26,868 bases of DNA, taken from NCBI GenBank assembly GCA_041685145.1, contig JAWLGJ010000039.1, positions 1 to 26,868 on the forward strand, given 5' to 3'. Of the stretch, positions 14,815-23,159 are shown piece by piece. The position numbers and the translations under genes are program-made. Below the pieces are notes generated by a model, which had not been told where the DNA came from, searched no databases, and saw nothing but the letters and a program-made list of their open reading frames with translations. Each line of letters opens with the position of its first letter. Position 1 is the first letter of the stretch. The stretch comes from JAWLGJ01 sp041685145 (GTDB lineage: Bacteria; Pseudomonadota; Alphaproteobacteria; Rhodospirillales; Magnetospirillaceae).

Positions 14815-16707
14815 ATGACAACCACAGGGCAGCACCGCACGGACGGCATGGTCGAAGAGCGCCCCCTGACCGGGGTGGAGGTGGTCGAGGCGCAGCTTCG
14901 CACCATGCCCGGCCGCCCCGGCGTCTATCGCATGTTGGATGCGCGGGGCAACGCGCTCTATGTCGGCAAGGCCCGCGACCTGAAGAAGCGGGTGGCGACC
15001 TATGCCCGGCTGGAGCGCCTGCCGGCGCGTCTGCGCCGCATGGTGACCGAGACCGCCCAGATGGAGGTGGTGGTCACCCACACCGAGGTCGAGGCGCTGT
15101 TGCTGGAAAGCAACCTCATCAAGCGCCTGAAGCCCCGCTACAACATCCTGCTGCGCGACGACAAATCGTTCCCGCACATCCTCATCACCGGCGACCATGA
15201 GTGGGCGCAGATCGTCAAGCATCGCGGCGCCCGCGGCCGCAAGGGCGAGTATTTCGGCCCCTTCGCCTCGGCCGGCGCCGTCAACGAGGCGCTGTCGCAC
15301 CTGCAGCGGGCTTTCCTGCTGCGCTCGTGCTCGGACTCCGTCTTCGCCAGCCGCAGCCGCCCCTGCCTGCTGTACCAGATCAAGCGATGCAGCGCGCCCT
15401 GCGTCGGGCGCATCGACCACGCCGAATACCTCGCCCTGGTCGAGCAGGCGCGCGCCTTCCTGTCCGGCCACAGCCAGGATATCCAGCGCGACCTGTCCCG
15501 GCGCATGGACGCCGCCGCCGAGGCGCTGGACTACGAGACCGCCGCCCTGTTCCGCGACCGCATCCGCGCCCTGGCGCGCGTGCAGGCGCAGCAAGGCATC
15601 AATCTGCGCTCATCCGACAACGCCGACGTCATCGCCATGCACCAAGCCGGCGGGCAAAGCTGCATCCAGGTGTTCTTCCTGCGCGCCGGCTGCAACTATG
15701 GCAACCGCGCCTATTTCCCCGCCCACGCGGCCGAGGAGTCGCCCGGCGACGTGCTGGCGGCCTTTATCGGCCAGTTCTATGACGATCGGCCGCCGCCGCG
15801 GCTGCTGCTGGTCAGCCACGCGGTCGCGCGCCAGGGGCTGCTGGCCGAGGCCCTGGCGGTAAAGGCCGGCGGCAAGGTCGACATCCGCGTTCCCCAGCGC
15901 GGCGACCGCCGCGCCCTGGTCGAGCACGCCCTGACCAACGCCCGCGAGGCGCTGGGCCGCCGCCTGGCCGAAAGCGCCAGCCAGCGCCGCCTGCTGGAGG
16001 GGGTGGCGGGGGTCTTCGGGCTGCCGGCGGCGCCCGAACGGATCGAGGTCTACGACAACAGCCACATCTCGGGCAGCAACGCCGTCGGCGCCATGATCGT
16101 CGCCGGGCCCGAGGGGCTGGCCAAGAACGCCTATCGCAAGTTCAACATCCGCGCCGCCGACCTGGAGCCGGGCGACGACTACGGCATGATGCGCGAGGTG
16201 CTGACGCGGCGCTTCCGCCGCGCCGTCAAGGAGGATCCCGAGCGCGCCGGCGGCACCTGGCCCGATCTGGTGCTGATCGACGGCGGCCCCGGCCAGTTGG
16301 GCGTGGCGCAAGAGGTGCTGGCCGATCTGGGCCTGGACGACATCCCCGTCGCCGCCATCGCCAAGGGGCCCGACCGCAACGCCGGCCGCGAGCGCCTGCA
16401 CCTTCCCGGCCGCCCGGCCTTCACGCTGGAGCCGCGCGACCCGGTGCTCTATTTCCTGCAACGCCTGCGCGACGAGGCCCACCGCTTCGCCATCGGCACC
16501 CACCGCGCCCGCCGCTCCAAGGGGCTGGGCCTGTCGCTGCTGGACGAGGTGCCGGGCATCGGGCCCCGGCGCAAGAAGGCGCTGCTGCATCATTTCGGCT
16601 CCGCCCAGGAGGTGGCGCGCGCCGGCCTCGCCGACCTCCAGGCGGTGGAGGGAATCAACCGCGCCATCGCCCGGCGCATCTACGAGCACTTCCACCCCGG
16701 CGGATGA
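14815..16707 (+). CDS. uvrC: Excinuclease ABC subunit C (UvrC)
   Basis: This 630-residue endonuclease makes both cuts around bulky DNA lesions in nucleotide excision repair, acting with UvrA and UvrB. The N-terminal GIY-YIG nuclease domain shows GVY at 36-38 and YVGKARDLKKRV at 49-60. It is followed by the cysteine-containing region (RPCLLYQIKRCSAPCVG), the UVR UvrB-binding helix pair (ALDYETAALFRDRIRAL), and the RNase-H-like second nuclease domain starting EVYDNSHISGSNAVGAM. Tandem helix-hairpin-helix motifs (VPGIGPRRKKALLHHFG and VEGINRAIARRI) end the protein. ATG at 14815 is preceded by AGGA; the ATG at 14848 is an alternative. Upstream in-frame sequence from 14698 is not UvrC-like. A 79-bp gap separates it from pgsA. 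Confidence 0.96.
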   Translation: MTTTGQHRTDGMVEERPLTGVEVVEAQLRTMPGRPGVYRMLDARGNALYVGKARDLKKRVATYARLERLPARLRRMVTETAQMEVVVTHTEVEALLLESNLIKRLKPRYNILLRDDKSFPHILITGDHEWAQIVKHRGARGRKGEYFGPFASAGAVNEALSHLQRAFLLRSCSDSVFASRSRPCLLYQIKRCSAPCVGRIDHAEYLALVEQARAFLSGHSQDIQRDLSRRMDAAAEALDYETAALFRDRIRALARVQAQQGINLRSSDNADVIAMHQAGGQSCIQVFFLRAGCNYGNRAYFPAHAAEESPGDVLAAFIGQFYDDRPPPRLLLVSHAVARQGLLAEALAVKAGGKVDIRVPQRGDRRALVEHALTNAREALGRRLAESASQRRLLEGVAGVFGLPAAPERIEVYDNSHISGSNAVGAMIVAGPEGLAKNAYRKFNIRAADLEPGDDYGMMREVLTRRFRRAVKEDPERAGGTWPDLVLIDGGPGQLGVAQEVLADLGLDDIPVAAIAKGPDRNAGRERLHLPGRPAFTLEPRDPVLYFLQRLRDEAHRFAIGTHRARRSKGLGLSLLDEVPGIGPRRKKALLHHFGSAQEVARAGLADLQAVEGINRAIARRIYEHFHPGG

Positions 16708-16786
16708 ACGCCGGCCTTCACCTTGGCAAGAGTTCCGGGCTAAGATCGCGCCCCCGTTGAACCGATAATCGGCCGCGCCCCCGCTC

Positions 16787-17395
16787 ATGGTCACCAGCCT
16801 GCCCAACCTGCTGACGCTGTCCCGTATCCTGGTGATCCCGCTGGTGGTCGCCACCTTCTATGTCGAGGGCGACACGGCGCGCTGGGTCGCCTGTGGACTG
16901 TTCGTGCTGGCCGCCATCACCGACTTCTTCGACGGCTGGCTGGCGCGGCGCAGCAACCAGACCTCGGCGCTGGGCCGCTTTCTCGACCCCATCGCCGACA
17001 AGCTGCTGATCGCCGCGGTCCTGCTGATGCTGGTGGGGTTCGAGCGCATGAGCCAATGGTCGATCCTGCCGGCGGTGGTGATCCTGCTGCGCGAGATCCT
17101 GGTGTCGGGCCTGCGCGAGTTCCTGGCCGAATTGCGCATCGGGGTGCCCGTCACTGGGCTGGCGAAATGGAAGACCGCCATCCAGATGGTGGCAATCCCG
17201 GCGCTGCTGCTGGGCGCCGCCGCCCCCTGGGGGCTGCCGGCGCAGCTTATCGGCGAGGTGGGGCTGTGGGCGGCGGCGGTGATCACCCTCATCACCGGCT
17301 ATGACTACATGCGCGCCGGGCTGCGCCACATCGACGCCAAGCCGACCCCGACCCAACCCGCCTCCGGCTCGGCCGAACAGCGGACGCCGCAATGA
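16787..17395 (+). CDS. pgsA: Phosphatidylglycerophosphate synthase PgsA
   Basis: This 202-residue inner-membrane enzyme joins CDP-diacylglycerol and glycerol-3-phosphate to make phosphatidylglycerol phosphate, the first step toward phosphatidylglycerol and cardiolipin. The CDP-alcohol phosphotransferase motif D-G-x2-A-R-x8-G-x3-D-x3-D is complete: D49, G50, A53, R54, G63, D67 and D71. The N-terminus SLPNLLTLSRILVIPLVV is typical of PgsA, and about five membrane segments follow. The C-terminal tail is Pro/Thr-rich. The stop overlaps the mobB start by 4 bp (ATGA). Linkage of pgsA with molybdopterin genes is common in alphaproteobacteria, although the pathways are unrelated. Confidence 0.95.
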   Translation: MVTSLPNLLTLSRILVIPLVVATFYVEGDTARWVACGLFVLAAITDFFDGWLARRSNQTSALGRFLDPIADKLLIAAVLLMLVGFERMSQWSILPAVVILLREILVSGLREFLAELRIGVPVTGLAKWKTAIQMVAIPALLLGAAAPWGLPAQLIGEVGLWAAAVITLITGYDYMRAGLRHIDAKPTPTQPASGSAEQRTPQ

Positions 17396-17895
17396 ACGTC
17401 TTCGGCATCACCGGCCGCAGCGGCAGCGGCAAGACCACCCTGATCGTCGCCCTGCTGCCCTGGCTGGGCGCCCGCGGCCTGCGCGTTGCCACCGTCAAGC
17501 AGGCCCGCCCCGATTTCGACATCGACAAGCCCGGCAAGGATTCCTATCGCCACCGCGAGGCCGGCGCGCGCGAGGTGATGGTGGTCTCGGAACAGCGCTG
17601 GGCGCTGATGCACGAGCGCGCCGGCGACGAGCCCGACGAACCCGACATGGCGGCGCTGCTGGAACGCCTGGCGCCGGTGGACCTGGTGCTGGTGGAAGGA
17701 TTCCGCCACTGGCCGCACCCGCGCCTGGAGGTGTACCGTCCGGCTTTGGGCAAGCCGCCGCTGTATCCCGACGACCCGCGGGTGGTGGCGGTCGCCAGCG
17801 ACGACCGCCTTGCCGACGCGCGGGTGCCGGTACTGGCCCTTGGCGACGTGGCGGCGATCGGCGGGATGATCCTGTCCCAACTCGATCTGGAATAG
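17392..17895 (+). CDS. mobB: Molybdopterin-guanine dinucleotide biosynthesis adaptor MobB
   Basis: This 167-residue P-loop GTP-binding protein assists MobA in attaching GMP to molybdopterin. The Walker A motif GRSGSGKTT is at residues 8-16. Family marks include VATVKQARPDFDIDKPGKDSYRHREAGA (the D-x-D-x-x-G-K-D-S/T pattern) and DLVLVEGFRHWPHPRLEVYR. In most relatives the first of these stretches reads KH-HF; here it is KQARPDF, so the usual His after Lys is Gln. The start overlaps the pgsA stop by 4 bp. It is followed after 7 bp by moeA. MobA itself is not in this window. Confidence 0.93.
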   Translation: MNVFGITGRSGSGKTTLIVALLPWLGARGLRVATVKQARPDFDIDKPGKDSYRHREAGAREVMVVSEQRWALMHERAGDEPDEPDMAALLERLAPVDLVLVEGFRHWPHPRLEVYRPALGKPPLYPDDPRVVAVASDDRLADARVPVLALGDVAAIGGMILSQLDLE

Positions 17896-17902
17896 GAGCG
17901 AC

Positions 17903-19162
17903 ATGGCGGACGACGACGGGCGCGACGATCGATTCGGCATCGGTGATGCGCTGATGCCCCTGGACGACGCCTTGGCCGACCTGACGGGCCGGGTGAACGC
18001 GGCGGTCGGGGTCGAGCGGGTGCCCCTGCGCCGGGCGGCGGGGCGGGTGCTGGCCGCCGACGTCGCGTCGCCCATCGACGTGCCGCGCCACGACAACTCC
18101 GCCGTCGACGGCTATGCCGTGCGCCATGCCGACCTGCCGCCGGAGGGCGAGGCGCGGCTGCGCATCGCCGGGCGCGCCGCCGCCGGGCACCCCTTTGCCG
18201 GCACCGTCGGCCCGGGCGAGGCGGTGCGCATCTTCACCGGCGCGCCCATGCCGGCCGGCCCGGACACGGTGCTGATGCAGGAGGACTGCCGCGAGGAGGA
18301 CGGCGCGGTGATCTTCGCCGGGCGCATCAAGGCCGGTGCCAACCGCCGCTTCGCCGGCGAGGATGTCGCCGCCGGGCGCCGCGTGCTGGCCGCCGGGCGC
18401 CGCCTGCGCCCGCAAGAGGTGGCGCTGGCCGCCGCCGTCGGCGTCACCGAGCTTGAGGTTTATCGGCCGCTGCGGGTGGCGGTGTTCTCCACCGGCGACG
18501 AGGTGCGCGACCCCGGCCAGGATCTGCCCGAGGGCGGCATCTATGACAGCAACCGCTATGCGATCATGGCCTTGGCCGAGGGGTTGGGCGGCGCGGTGAC
18601 CGATTTGGGCATTCTGCCCGACCGGCTGGACGCGGTGCGCGACGCCCTGGGCGCCGCCGCCGCCGACCACGACCTCATCCTGACCTCCGGCGGCGTGTCG
18701 CTGGGCGAGGAGGATCACGTCAAGGCGGCGGTGCAGGCGCAAGGGGCGCTGCATTTCTGGCGCCTGGCGATCAAGCCGGGGCGGCCGGTGGCGCTGGGCC
18801 AGGTCGGCGACGTGCCTTTTGTCGGGCTGCCGGGCAACCCTGTGGCGACGATGGTGACCTTCGCCCTGGTGGCGCGGCCGCTGATGCTGGGGCTGATGGG
18901 GGCGTCGGCGGAGGCCCCGCCACGCTACCGCGTGCCGGCGGCGTTCTCGTTCCGCAAGAAGCCCGGCCGGCGCGAGTTCCAGCGCGGCCGTCTGGTGCAC
19001 CGCGACGGCCGCTTGGCGGTGGAGGTCTTCGCCGCCCAGGGCTCGGGCATCCTCTCGTCGATGACGGAATCGGACGGTCTCATCGACCTGCCGGAGGATC
19101 TGGAGCAGGTGACGCCCGGTCAGCCGCTCGACTTCCTGCCTTTCCGCGAGGTGTTCGGATGA
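17903..19162 (+). CDS. moeA: Molybdopterin molybdenumtransferase MoeA
   Basis: This 419-residue enzyme inserts molybdate into adenylylated molybdopterin to give active molybdenum cofactor. The length matches the family (about 400-420). Landmarks are DNSAVDGYAVRHADLP in domain I, then VRIFTGAPMPAGPDTVLMQED. The MoCF-type nucleotide-binding domain has VAVFSTGDEV, IYDSNRYAI, LTSGGVSLGEEDHVK and VGLPGNPVATMVTF. The C-terminal domain IV follows. Start ATG at 17903 has AGGAG with 5 nt spacing. The stop overlaps moaD by 4 bp, so moeA, moaD and moaE are translated as a unit. Molybdenum enzymes served by this cofactor are not visible here. Confidence 0.96.
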   Translation: MADDDGRDDRFGIGDALMPLDDALADLTGRVNAAVGVERVPLRRAAGRVLAADVASPIDVPRHDNSAVDGYAVRHADLPPEGEARLRIAGRAAAGHPFAGTVGPGEAVRIFTGAPMPAGPDTVLMQEDCREEDGAVIFAGRIKAGANRRFAGEDVAAGRRVLAAGRRLRPQEVALAAAVGVTELEVYRPLRVAVFSTGDEVRDPGQDLPEGGIYDSNRYAIMALAEGLGGAVTDLGILPDRLDAVRDALGAAAADHDLILTSGGVSLGEEDHVKAAVQAQGALHFWRLAIKPGRPVALGQVGDVPFVGLPGNPVATMVTFALVARPLMLGLMGASAEAPPRYRVPAAFSFRKKPGRREFQRGRLVHRDGRLAVEVFAAQGSGILSSMTESDGLIDLPEDLEQVTPGQPLDFLPFREVFG

Positions 19163-19410
19163 AGGTTCTGTATTTCGCCTGGCTGCGCCAGAAGACCGGC
19201 ATCGGCGAGGAGGACGTGACGCCGCCGCCGGAGGTCGCCGACGTCTCGGGCCTCATCGCCTGGCTGAAGGGGCGCGGCGGCGGCCATGCCGAGGCGCTGG
19301 CCGACCTGTCGGTGGTGCGGGTGGCGGTGAACCAGGAATATGTGCCCCTGGACCATCCGGTGAAGCCGGGCGACGAGATCGCCTTTTTCCCGCCGGTGAC
19401 CGGGGGCTGA
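19159..19410 (+). CDS. moaD: Molybdopterin synthase small subunit MoaD
   Basis: This 83-residue ubiquitin-fold sulfur carrier ends in the required Gly-Gly (PPVTGG). Its C-terminus is adenylylated and thiocarboxylated before donating sulfur to precursor Z inside MoaE. Typical features are MKVLYFAWLRQKTG at the start and VRVAVNQEYVPLDHPVKPGDEIAFFPPV near the end (given here only by its key words N-Q-E-Y, D-x-x-x-K-P-G-D-E and F-P-P-V). It overlaps moeA (ATGA) and lies 1 bp before moaE. Confidence 0.95.
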   Translation: MKVLYFAWLRQKTGIGEEDVTPPPEVADVSGLIAWLKGRGGGHAEALADLSVVRVAVNQEYVPLDHPVKPGDEIAFFPPVTGG

Positions 19411-19411
19411 C

Positions 19412-19882
19412 ATGGCGGTGCGGGTGCAGCGCGAGGACTTCGACGTCGGCTATGAGGTCGGCCGCCTTGCCGAAGGGAACGGCCGCGTCGGCGGCGTGAC
19501 CAGCTTCGTGGGGCTGGTGCGCGACTTCGCCGGCGACGACCACGCCAAGGGCCAGGACGTGCGGGCGATGGAACTGGAGCACTATCCCGGCATGACCGAA
19601 CGCCAGCTTGAGGCCATCGAGGCCGAGGCGCGCGCGCGCTGGCCGCTGGAGGACGTGCTGGTCATTCACCGCTACGGCCGCCTGGAGCCCGGCGAGCGCA
19701 TCGTGCTGGTGGCCACCGCCTCCGCCCACCGCGAGGCCGCCTTCCAGGCCTGCCATTTCCTCATCGACTGGCTGAAGACCAAGGCGCCTTTCTGGAAGAA
19801 GGAAGACACCCCCGACGGCCCCAAATGGGTCGACGCCCGCGCCCAGGATGACGACTTCACCGCCCGCTGGGAGAAGGGCTGA
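19412..19882 (+). CDS. moaE: Molybdopterin synthase catalytic subunit MoaE
   Basis: This 156-residue catalytic partner of MoaD adds two sulfurs to cyclic pyranopterin monophosphate. The active-site stretch LKTKAPFWKKE places K122 and K129 at the same 7-residue spacing as the catalytic K119 and K126 of E. coli MoaE. Other family marks are VGGVTSFVGLVRDF, LEHYPGM, and VIHRYGRLEPGERIVLVAT. The C-terminus has the usual KWVDAR stretch. It is the last gene of the pgsA-to-moaE run and is followed by inverted repeats. Confidence 0.96.
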   Translation: MAVRVQREDFDVGYEVGRLAEGNGRVGGVTSFVGLVRDFAGDDHAKGQDVRAMELEHYPGMTERQLEAIEAEARARWPLEDVLVIHRYGRLEPGERIVLVATASAHREAAFQACHFLIDWLKTKAPFWKKEDTPDGPKWVDARAQDDDFTARWEKG

Positions 19883-19985
19883 CGCCCCTACCGGCGCACT
19901 CGCGGCTCGCGCCGCTCCCGGGACCTCCGCATAAATCAGCTACGCCCCTTCGCCCGGTGCCCCAGCGGGCGTCACGCCGCGGCGG

Positions 19986-20020
19986 CCGCGCCGCTCCCAG
20001 ACCGTGTAGGAGCGGCGCGG
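19986..20020. terminator. Bidirectional hairpin between moaE and ilvC
   Basis: CCGCGCCGCTCC (19986-19997) and GGAGCGGCGCGG (20009-20020) pair perfectly over 12 bp around an 11-nt loop, 8 bp past the ilvC stop. The 12-mer CGCGCCGCTCCC also occurs at 19908-19919, next to a smaller GCGGC/GCCGC hairpin (19902-19915). No T-run on either side. Confidence 0.5.
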
Positions 20021-20027
20021 GAACCGA

Positions 20028-21047
20028 TCAGTTGCGGCTTTTGTCGACAAGCTTGTTCTTGCCGATCCAGGGCATCATGCCGCGCAGGCGCTCGCCGACC
20101 TCCTCGATGGGGTGCTCGGCGTGGCGGCGGCGCATGGCCTTGAAGCTGGGCTGGCCGGCCTTGCACTCCAGCATCCAGTCGCGCACGAAGCGGCCGCCCT
20201 GGATGTCGTCCAGAATGCGCTTCATCTCGGCCTTGGTCTCGTCGGTGATAACCCGCGGGCCGGACTTGTAGTCACCGTATTCGGCGGTGTTGGACACCGA
20301 ATAGCGCATGTCGGCCAGGCCGCCCTCGTACATCAGGTCGACGATCAGCTTGACCTCGTGCAGGCACTCGAAATAGGCCATTTCCGGCGCGTAGCCGGCT
20401 TCGACCAGGGTTTCATAGGCCGCGGCGATCAGGTGCGACAGGCCGCCGCACAGCACCGCCTGCTCGCCGAACAGGTCGGTCTCGCATTCCTCGCGGAAGG
20501 TGGTCTCGATGATGCCCGAGCGCCCGGCCCCCAGGGCCGAAGCGTAGGACAGCGCCAGCTCCAGCGCATTGCCCGAGGCATTCTGCGCCACCGCCACCAG
20601 CGCCGGCACGCCGCCGCCCTTCTGGTATTCGGCGCGCACGGTATGGCCGGGGCCCTTGGGCGCCACCATGAACACGTCGAGGTCGGGGCGTGGCTCGATG
20701 AGCTTGAAATGCACGTTGAGGCCATGCGCGAAGGCGATGGCGGCGCCTTCCTTGAGATTGTCCTTGAGGTGGTCGGTGTAGAGGTCGGCCTGGCCTTCGT
20801 CGGGGGTGAGGATCATCACCACATCGGCCCAGGCGGCGGCCTCGGCGGGCGCCATGACCTTCAGGTTCTCGCCCTCGGCCTTCTTCGCCGAGCCCGACCC
20901 CGGCCGCAGGGCGACGGCCACCTCGGCAACGCCGGAGTCGCGCAGATTGAGGGCGTGGGCATGGCCCTGGCTGCCATAGCCGACAACGGCCACCTTCTTG
21001 CCCTTGATGAGACTGACGTCGGCGTCGCGGTCGTAATAAACGCGCAT
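20028..21047 (-). CDS. ilvC: Ketol-acid reductoisomerase (class I)
   Basis: This 339-residue, Mg- and NADPH-dependent enzyme isomerises and reduces acetolactate or acetohydroxybutyrate to the dihydroxy acids of valine/leucine and isoleucine synthesis. The Rossmann motif GYGSQGHAHALNLRDSG starts near residue 23. The cofactor loop is LRPGSGSAKKAE (Arg and Ser contacts favour NADPH). The C-terminal knotted domain contains EETFREECETDLFGEQ-like metal residues (seen as TTFREECETDLFGEQ) and YSVSNTAEYGD. The length identifies class I, without the class II duplication. Start ATG at 21047 follows AGAGGAC. It is divergent from the DEAD-box gene, and its partner ilvBN is encoded about 2 kb away on the same strand. 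Confidence 0.97.
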   Translation of the reverse strand: MRVYYDRDADVSLIKGKKVAVVGYGSQGHAHALNLRDSGVAEVAVALRPGSGSAKKAEGENLKVMAPAEAAAWADVVMILTPDEGQADLYTDHLKDNLKEGAAIAFAHGLNVHFKLIEPRPDLDVFMVAPKGPGHTVRAEYQKGGGVPALVAVAQNASGNALELALSYASALGAGRSGIIETTFREECETDLFGEQAVLCGGLSHLIAAAYETLVEAGYAPEMAYFECLHEVKLIVDLMYEGGLADMRYSVSNTAEYGDYKSGPRVITDETKAEMKRILDDIQGGRFVRDWMLECKAGQPSFKAMRRRHAEHPIEEVGERLRGMMPWIGKNKLVDKSRN

Positions 21048-21384
21048 GTCCTCTGTTCCCCGGTTTCTTGACGAGATTTCTTGCGATAGCCGGCGACCTT
21101 ACACGCTTCGCCGGACGGAGGGAAGCGGCAGGTGGGCGGCGATTTCGTTTGCCATCGGCGGCGATTCGTGGTCTTTGGGCGCCAACCCGCGCCGCGCGTA
21201 GAGGACGACAGCCGTCGTCGGCGGCGCCGGTTCGACGCAACCTTCCCTACAGATCGTTGCCGTGCGGCGCCCAAGGCGCATCGACACTCCCGGCGGCTGG
21301 TCTACGCAAGCTCCCCCCAAGCAACACACCGCGCGGCCGCGCCGACGAGTGCGTTCGGCCGCAGCGGCAGACAAAGGCTATCAC
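21048..21384. promoter_or_regulatory. 337-bp divergent region between ilvC and the DEAD-box helicase gene
   Basis: No supported gene here. On the ilvC side an inverted repeat CCGGCGA-N11-TCGCCGG (21090-21114) would form a hairpin in the ilvC leader, 43 bp before its start codon, without a following U-run. On the helicase side GACGAC-AGCC-GTCGTC (21204-21219) is a second small hairpin. I found no convincing -35/-10 pair for either gene and no T-box or leader peptide rich in branched-chain codons. Confidence 0.35.
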
Positions 21385-22539
21385 TTGACAACATTCAATG
21401 ACCTCGGCCTCGCCGAGCCCGTCCTCAAGGCGGTGGCGGCCGAAGGCTACACCACCCCCACCCCCATTCAGTCCAAGGTGGTTCCGGCCATGCTGGCGGG
21501 GCGCGACGTCGTCGGCATCGCCCAGACCGGCACCGGCAAGACGGCGGCCTTCGTGCTGCCGCTGCTGGACCGGCTGGCCCGCGCCCGCAGCGCGCCCGGC
21601 GCCAGGCGCTGCACCGTGCTTATCCTGTCGCCCACCCGCGAACTGACGGCGCAGATCGCCGACAGCATCCGCGCCTATGGCCGCTTCGTGCGCCACACGG
21701 CGGCGGTGGTGATCGGCGGCGTCAAGCCGGGGCCGCAGATCCGCGCGCTGACGCCGGGGGTGGACATCGTCGTCGCCACGCCGGGGCGGCTGCTGGACCA
21801 CATGGCCTCGGGCGTGGTGCGCCTCGACAAGACGACGACGGTGGTGCTGGACGAGGCCGACCAGATGCTGGACCTGGGCTTCATGCCCGCCATCCGCCGC
21901 ATCATGGCCAAGCTGCCGGCCAAGCGGCAGACGATGCTGTTGTCGGCGACCATGCCGGCCCCCATTCGCGCCCTGGCGCAGGATTTCCTGACCGACCCGG
22001 TCGAAATCGCCGTCACCCCGGCGGCGCGCCCAATCGAGCGCATCGAGCAGACGGTGATGCACCTCGACACCGCCGCCAAGCGCGCGGCGCTGGTCCGGTT
22101 GCTGGGCGGGCCGCAGGTCGAGCGCGCCATCGTCTTCACCCGCACCAAGCACGGCGCCGACAAGGTCAGCCGCCACCTGTGCAACGCCGGCCTTGAGGCC
22201 GACGCCATCCACGGCAACAAGAGCCAGAGCCAGCGGGAGCGCACCCTGGCGAAGTTCCGTTCCGGGCAGGTGACGATCCTGGTGGCCACGGACATCGCCG
22301 CGCGCGGCATCGACGTCGACGGCGTCTCGCATGTGGTCAACTTCGAGCTGCCGCATGTGCCGGAGTCTTATGTTCACCGCATCGGCCGCACCGCGCGGGC
22401 CGGCAAGAGCGGCACCGCCATCTCGCTGTGCGATCCGGCGGAACGCAAGCTGCTGCGCGGCATCGAGAGGCTGATCGGCCGCAGCATCACCCCCGCCGGC
22501 GCTTCCGCCCCCGCTCGCCGCCCGCAGCGGGCAGCCTGA
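21385..22539 (+). CDS. DEAD-box ATP-dependent RNA helicase (RhlE-like)
   Basis: This 384-residue RNA helicase probably remodels structured RNA or ribosome precursors. All core motifs are present: Q motif GYTTPTPIQ (21-29), motif I AQTGTGKT (46-53), PTREL, GGVKPG, TPGRLLDHM, DEAD at 156-159, SAT, then in domain 2 VFTRTKHGAD, VATDIAARGIDVDGV and HRIGRTARAG. It lacks the long basic C-terminal tail of many RhlE proteins and stops about 20 residues after the core. The start is taken as TTG at 21385, giving (M)TTFNDLGLAEPVL, the standard family beginning, with AAAGG 8 nt upstream. The in-frame sequence back to 21262 is Arg/Pro-rich and unlike the family. The specific subfamily is uncertain. Confidence 0.92.
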   Translation: MTTFNDLGLAEPVLKAVAAEGYTTPTPIQSKVVPAMLAGRDVVGIAQTGTGKTAAFVLPLLDRLARARSAPGARRCTVLILSPTRELTAQIADSIRAYGRFVRHTAAVVIGGVKPGPQIRALTPGVDIVVATPGRLLDHMASGVVRLDKTTTVVLDEADQMLDLGFMPAIRRIMAKLPAKRQTMLLSATMPAPIRALAQDFLTDPVEIAVTPAARPIERIEQTVMHLDTAAKRAALVRLLGGPQVERAIVFTRTKHGADKVSRHLCNAGLEADAIHGNKSQSQRERTLAKFRSGQVTILVATDIAARGIDVDGVSHVVNFELPHVPESYVHRIGRTARAGKSGTAISLCDPAERKLLRGIERLIGRSITPAGASAPARRPQRAA

Positions 22540-22545
22540 GCCGAA

Positions 22546-22581
22546 CAAGGGCCGCCGCGCCAGAATTCGCGGCGGCCCTTG
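22546..22581. terminator. Strong bidirectional hairpin between the helicase gene and ilvN
   Basis: CAAGGGCCGCCGCG (22546-22559) and CGCGGCGGCCCTTG (22568-22581) form a perfect 14-bp stem with an 8-nt loop between two convergent genes. It starts 6 bp past the helicase stop. As read for the helicase gene, the stem ends in CUUG, with no longer U-run. Confidence 0.65.
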
Positions 22582-22627
22582 AGCGGGCGCCCTCTTCGCG
22601 AACCAAGAGTAAAGTAGGGGCGCCCCC

Positions 22628-23140
22628 CTAAATCGCCCCCTGCCCCCGCGCCATCGCCACGACGCCGGTGCGGGCGACGTCGACCAGGCCCAGGGGTTCC
22701 ATCAGGCGGATGAAGGCGTCGAGCTTCTCGGTTGAGCCGACGATCTCGAAGACGAAAGACTCGTTGGTGGAATCGACGGCGCGGGCGCGGAAGATGTCGG
22801 CGATGCGCAGCGCCTCGACGCGCTTCTCGCCGGTGCCCACCACCTTGATAAGCGCCAGTTCGCGCTCGACCGAGGGGCCGTCGATGGTCAGGTCCGAAAC
22901 CTTGTGCACCGGCACCAGGCGGTTGAGCTGCGCCTTGATCTGCTCGATGATCATCGGCGTTCCCGAGGTGACGACGGTGATGCGCGAGAGGTTTTCGCGC
23001 TTGTCGACCTCGGCCACCGTCAGGCTTTCGATGTTGTAGCCCCGGCCCGAGAACAGGCCGATCACCCGCGCCAGCACCCCGGCCTCGTTGTCCACCAGCA
23101 CGGCGATGGTGTGGAAACGGGTTTCTTCCTTCTGGATCAT
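22628..23140 (-). CDS. ilvN: Acetolactate synthase small (regulatory) subunit
   Basis: This 170-residue regulatory subunit activates the large subunit and gives feedback inhibition by valine. The N-terminal ACT domain is FHTIAVLVDNEAGVLARVIGLFSGRGYNIESL, seen as its key parts DNEAGVLARV and GLFSGRGYNIESLTV. The C-terminal half has the small-subunit domain (ELALIKV, SFVFEIVGSTEKLDAFI). Its length matches the long IlvH-type subunits (about 160-180). Three possible starts are adjacent, GTG-GTG-ATG at 23146, 23143 and 23140; the ATG with AGG 5 nt upstream is chosen. It lies about 20 bp after the large subunit, clearly co-transcribed. Confidence 0.95.
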   Translation of the reverse strand: MIQKEETRFHTIAVLVDNEAGVLARVIGLFSGRGYNIESLTVAEVDKRENLSRITVVTSGTPMIIEQIKAQLNRLVPVHKVSDLTIDGPSVERELALIKVVGTGEKRVEALRIADIFRARAVDSTNESFVFEIVGSTEKLDAFIRLMEPLGLVDVARTGVVAMARGQGAI

Positions 23141-23159
23141 CACCACCTGCGCCCCCTGC

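Noticed and set aside
17495..19000. 501-residue minus-strand open frame opposite mobB and moeA
   Set aside because: Antisense shadow with Arg/His/Pro-rich composition and no recognisable domain.
21262..21384. Upstream extension of the DEAD-box helicase
   Set aside because: The extra 41 residues are Arg/Pro-rich and unlike the family; TTG at 21385 has a ribosome site and gives the usual N-terminus.
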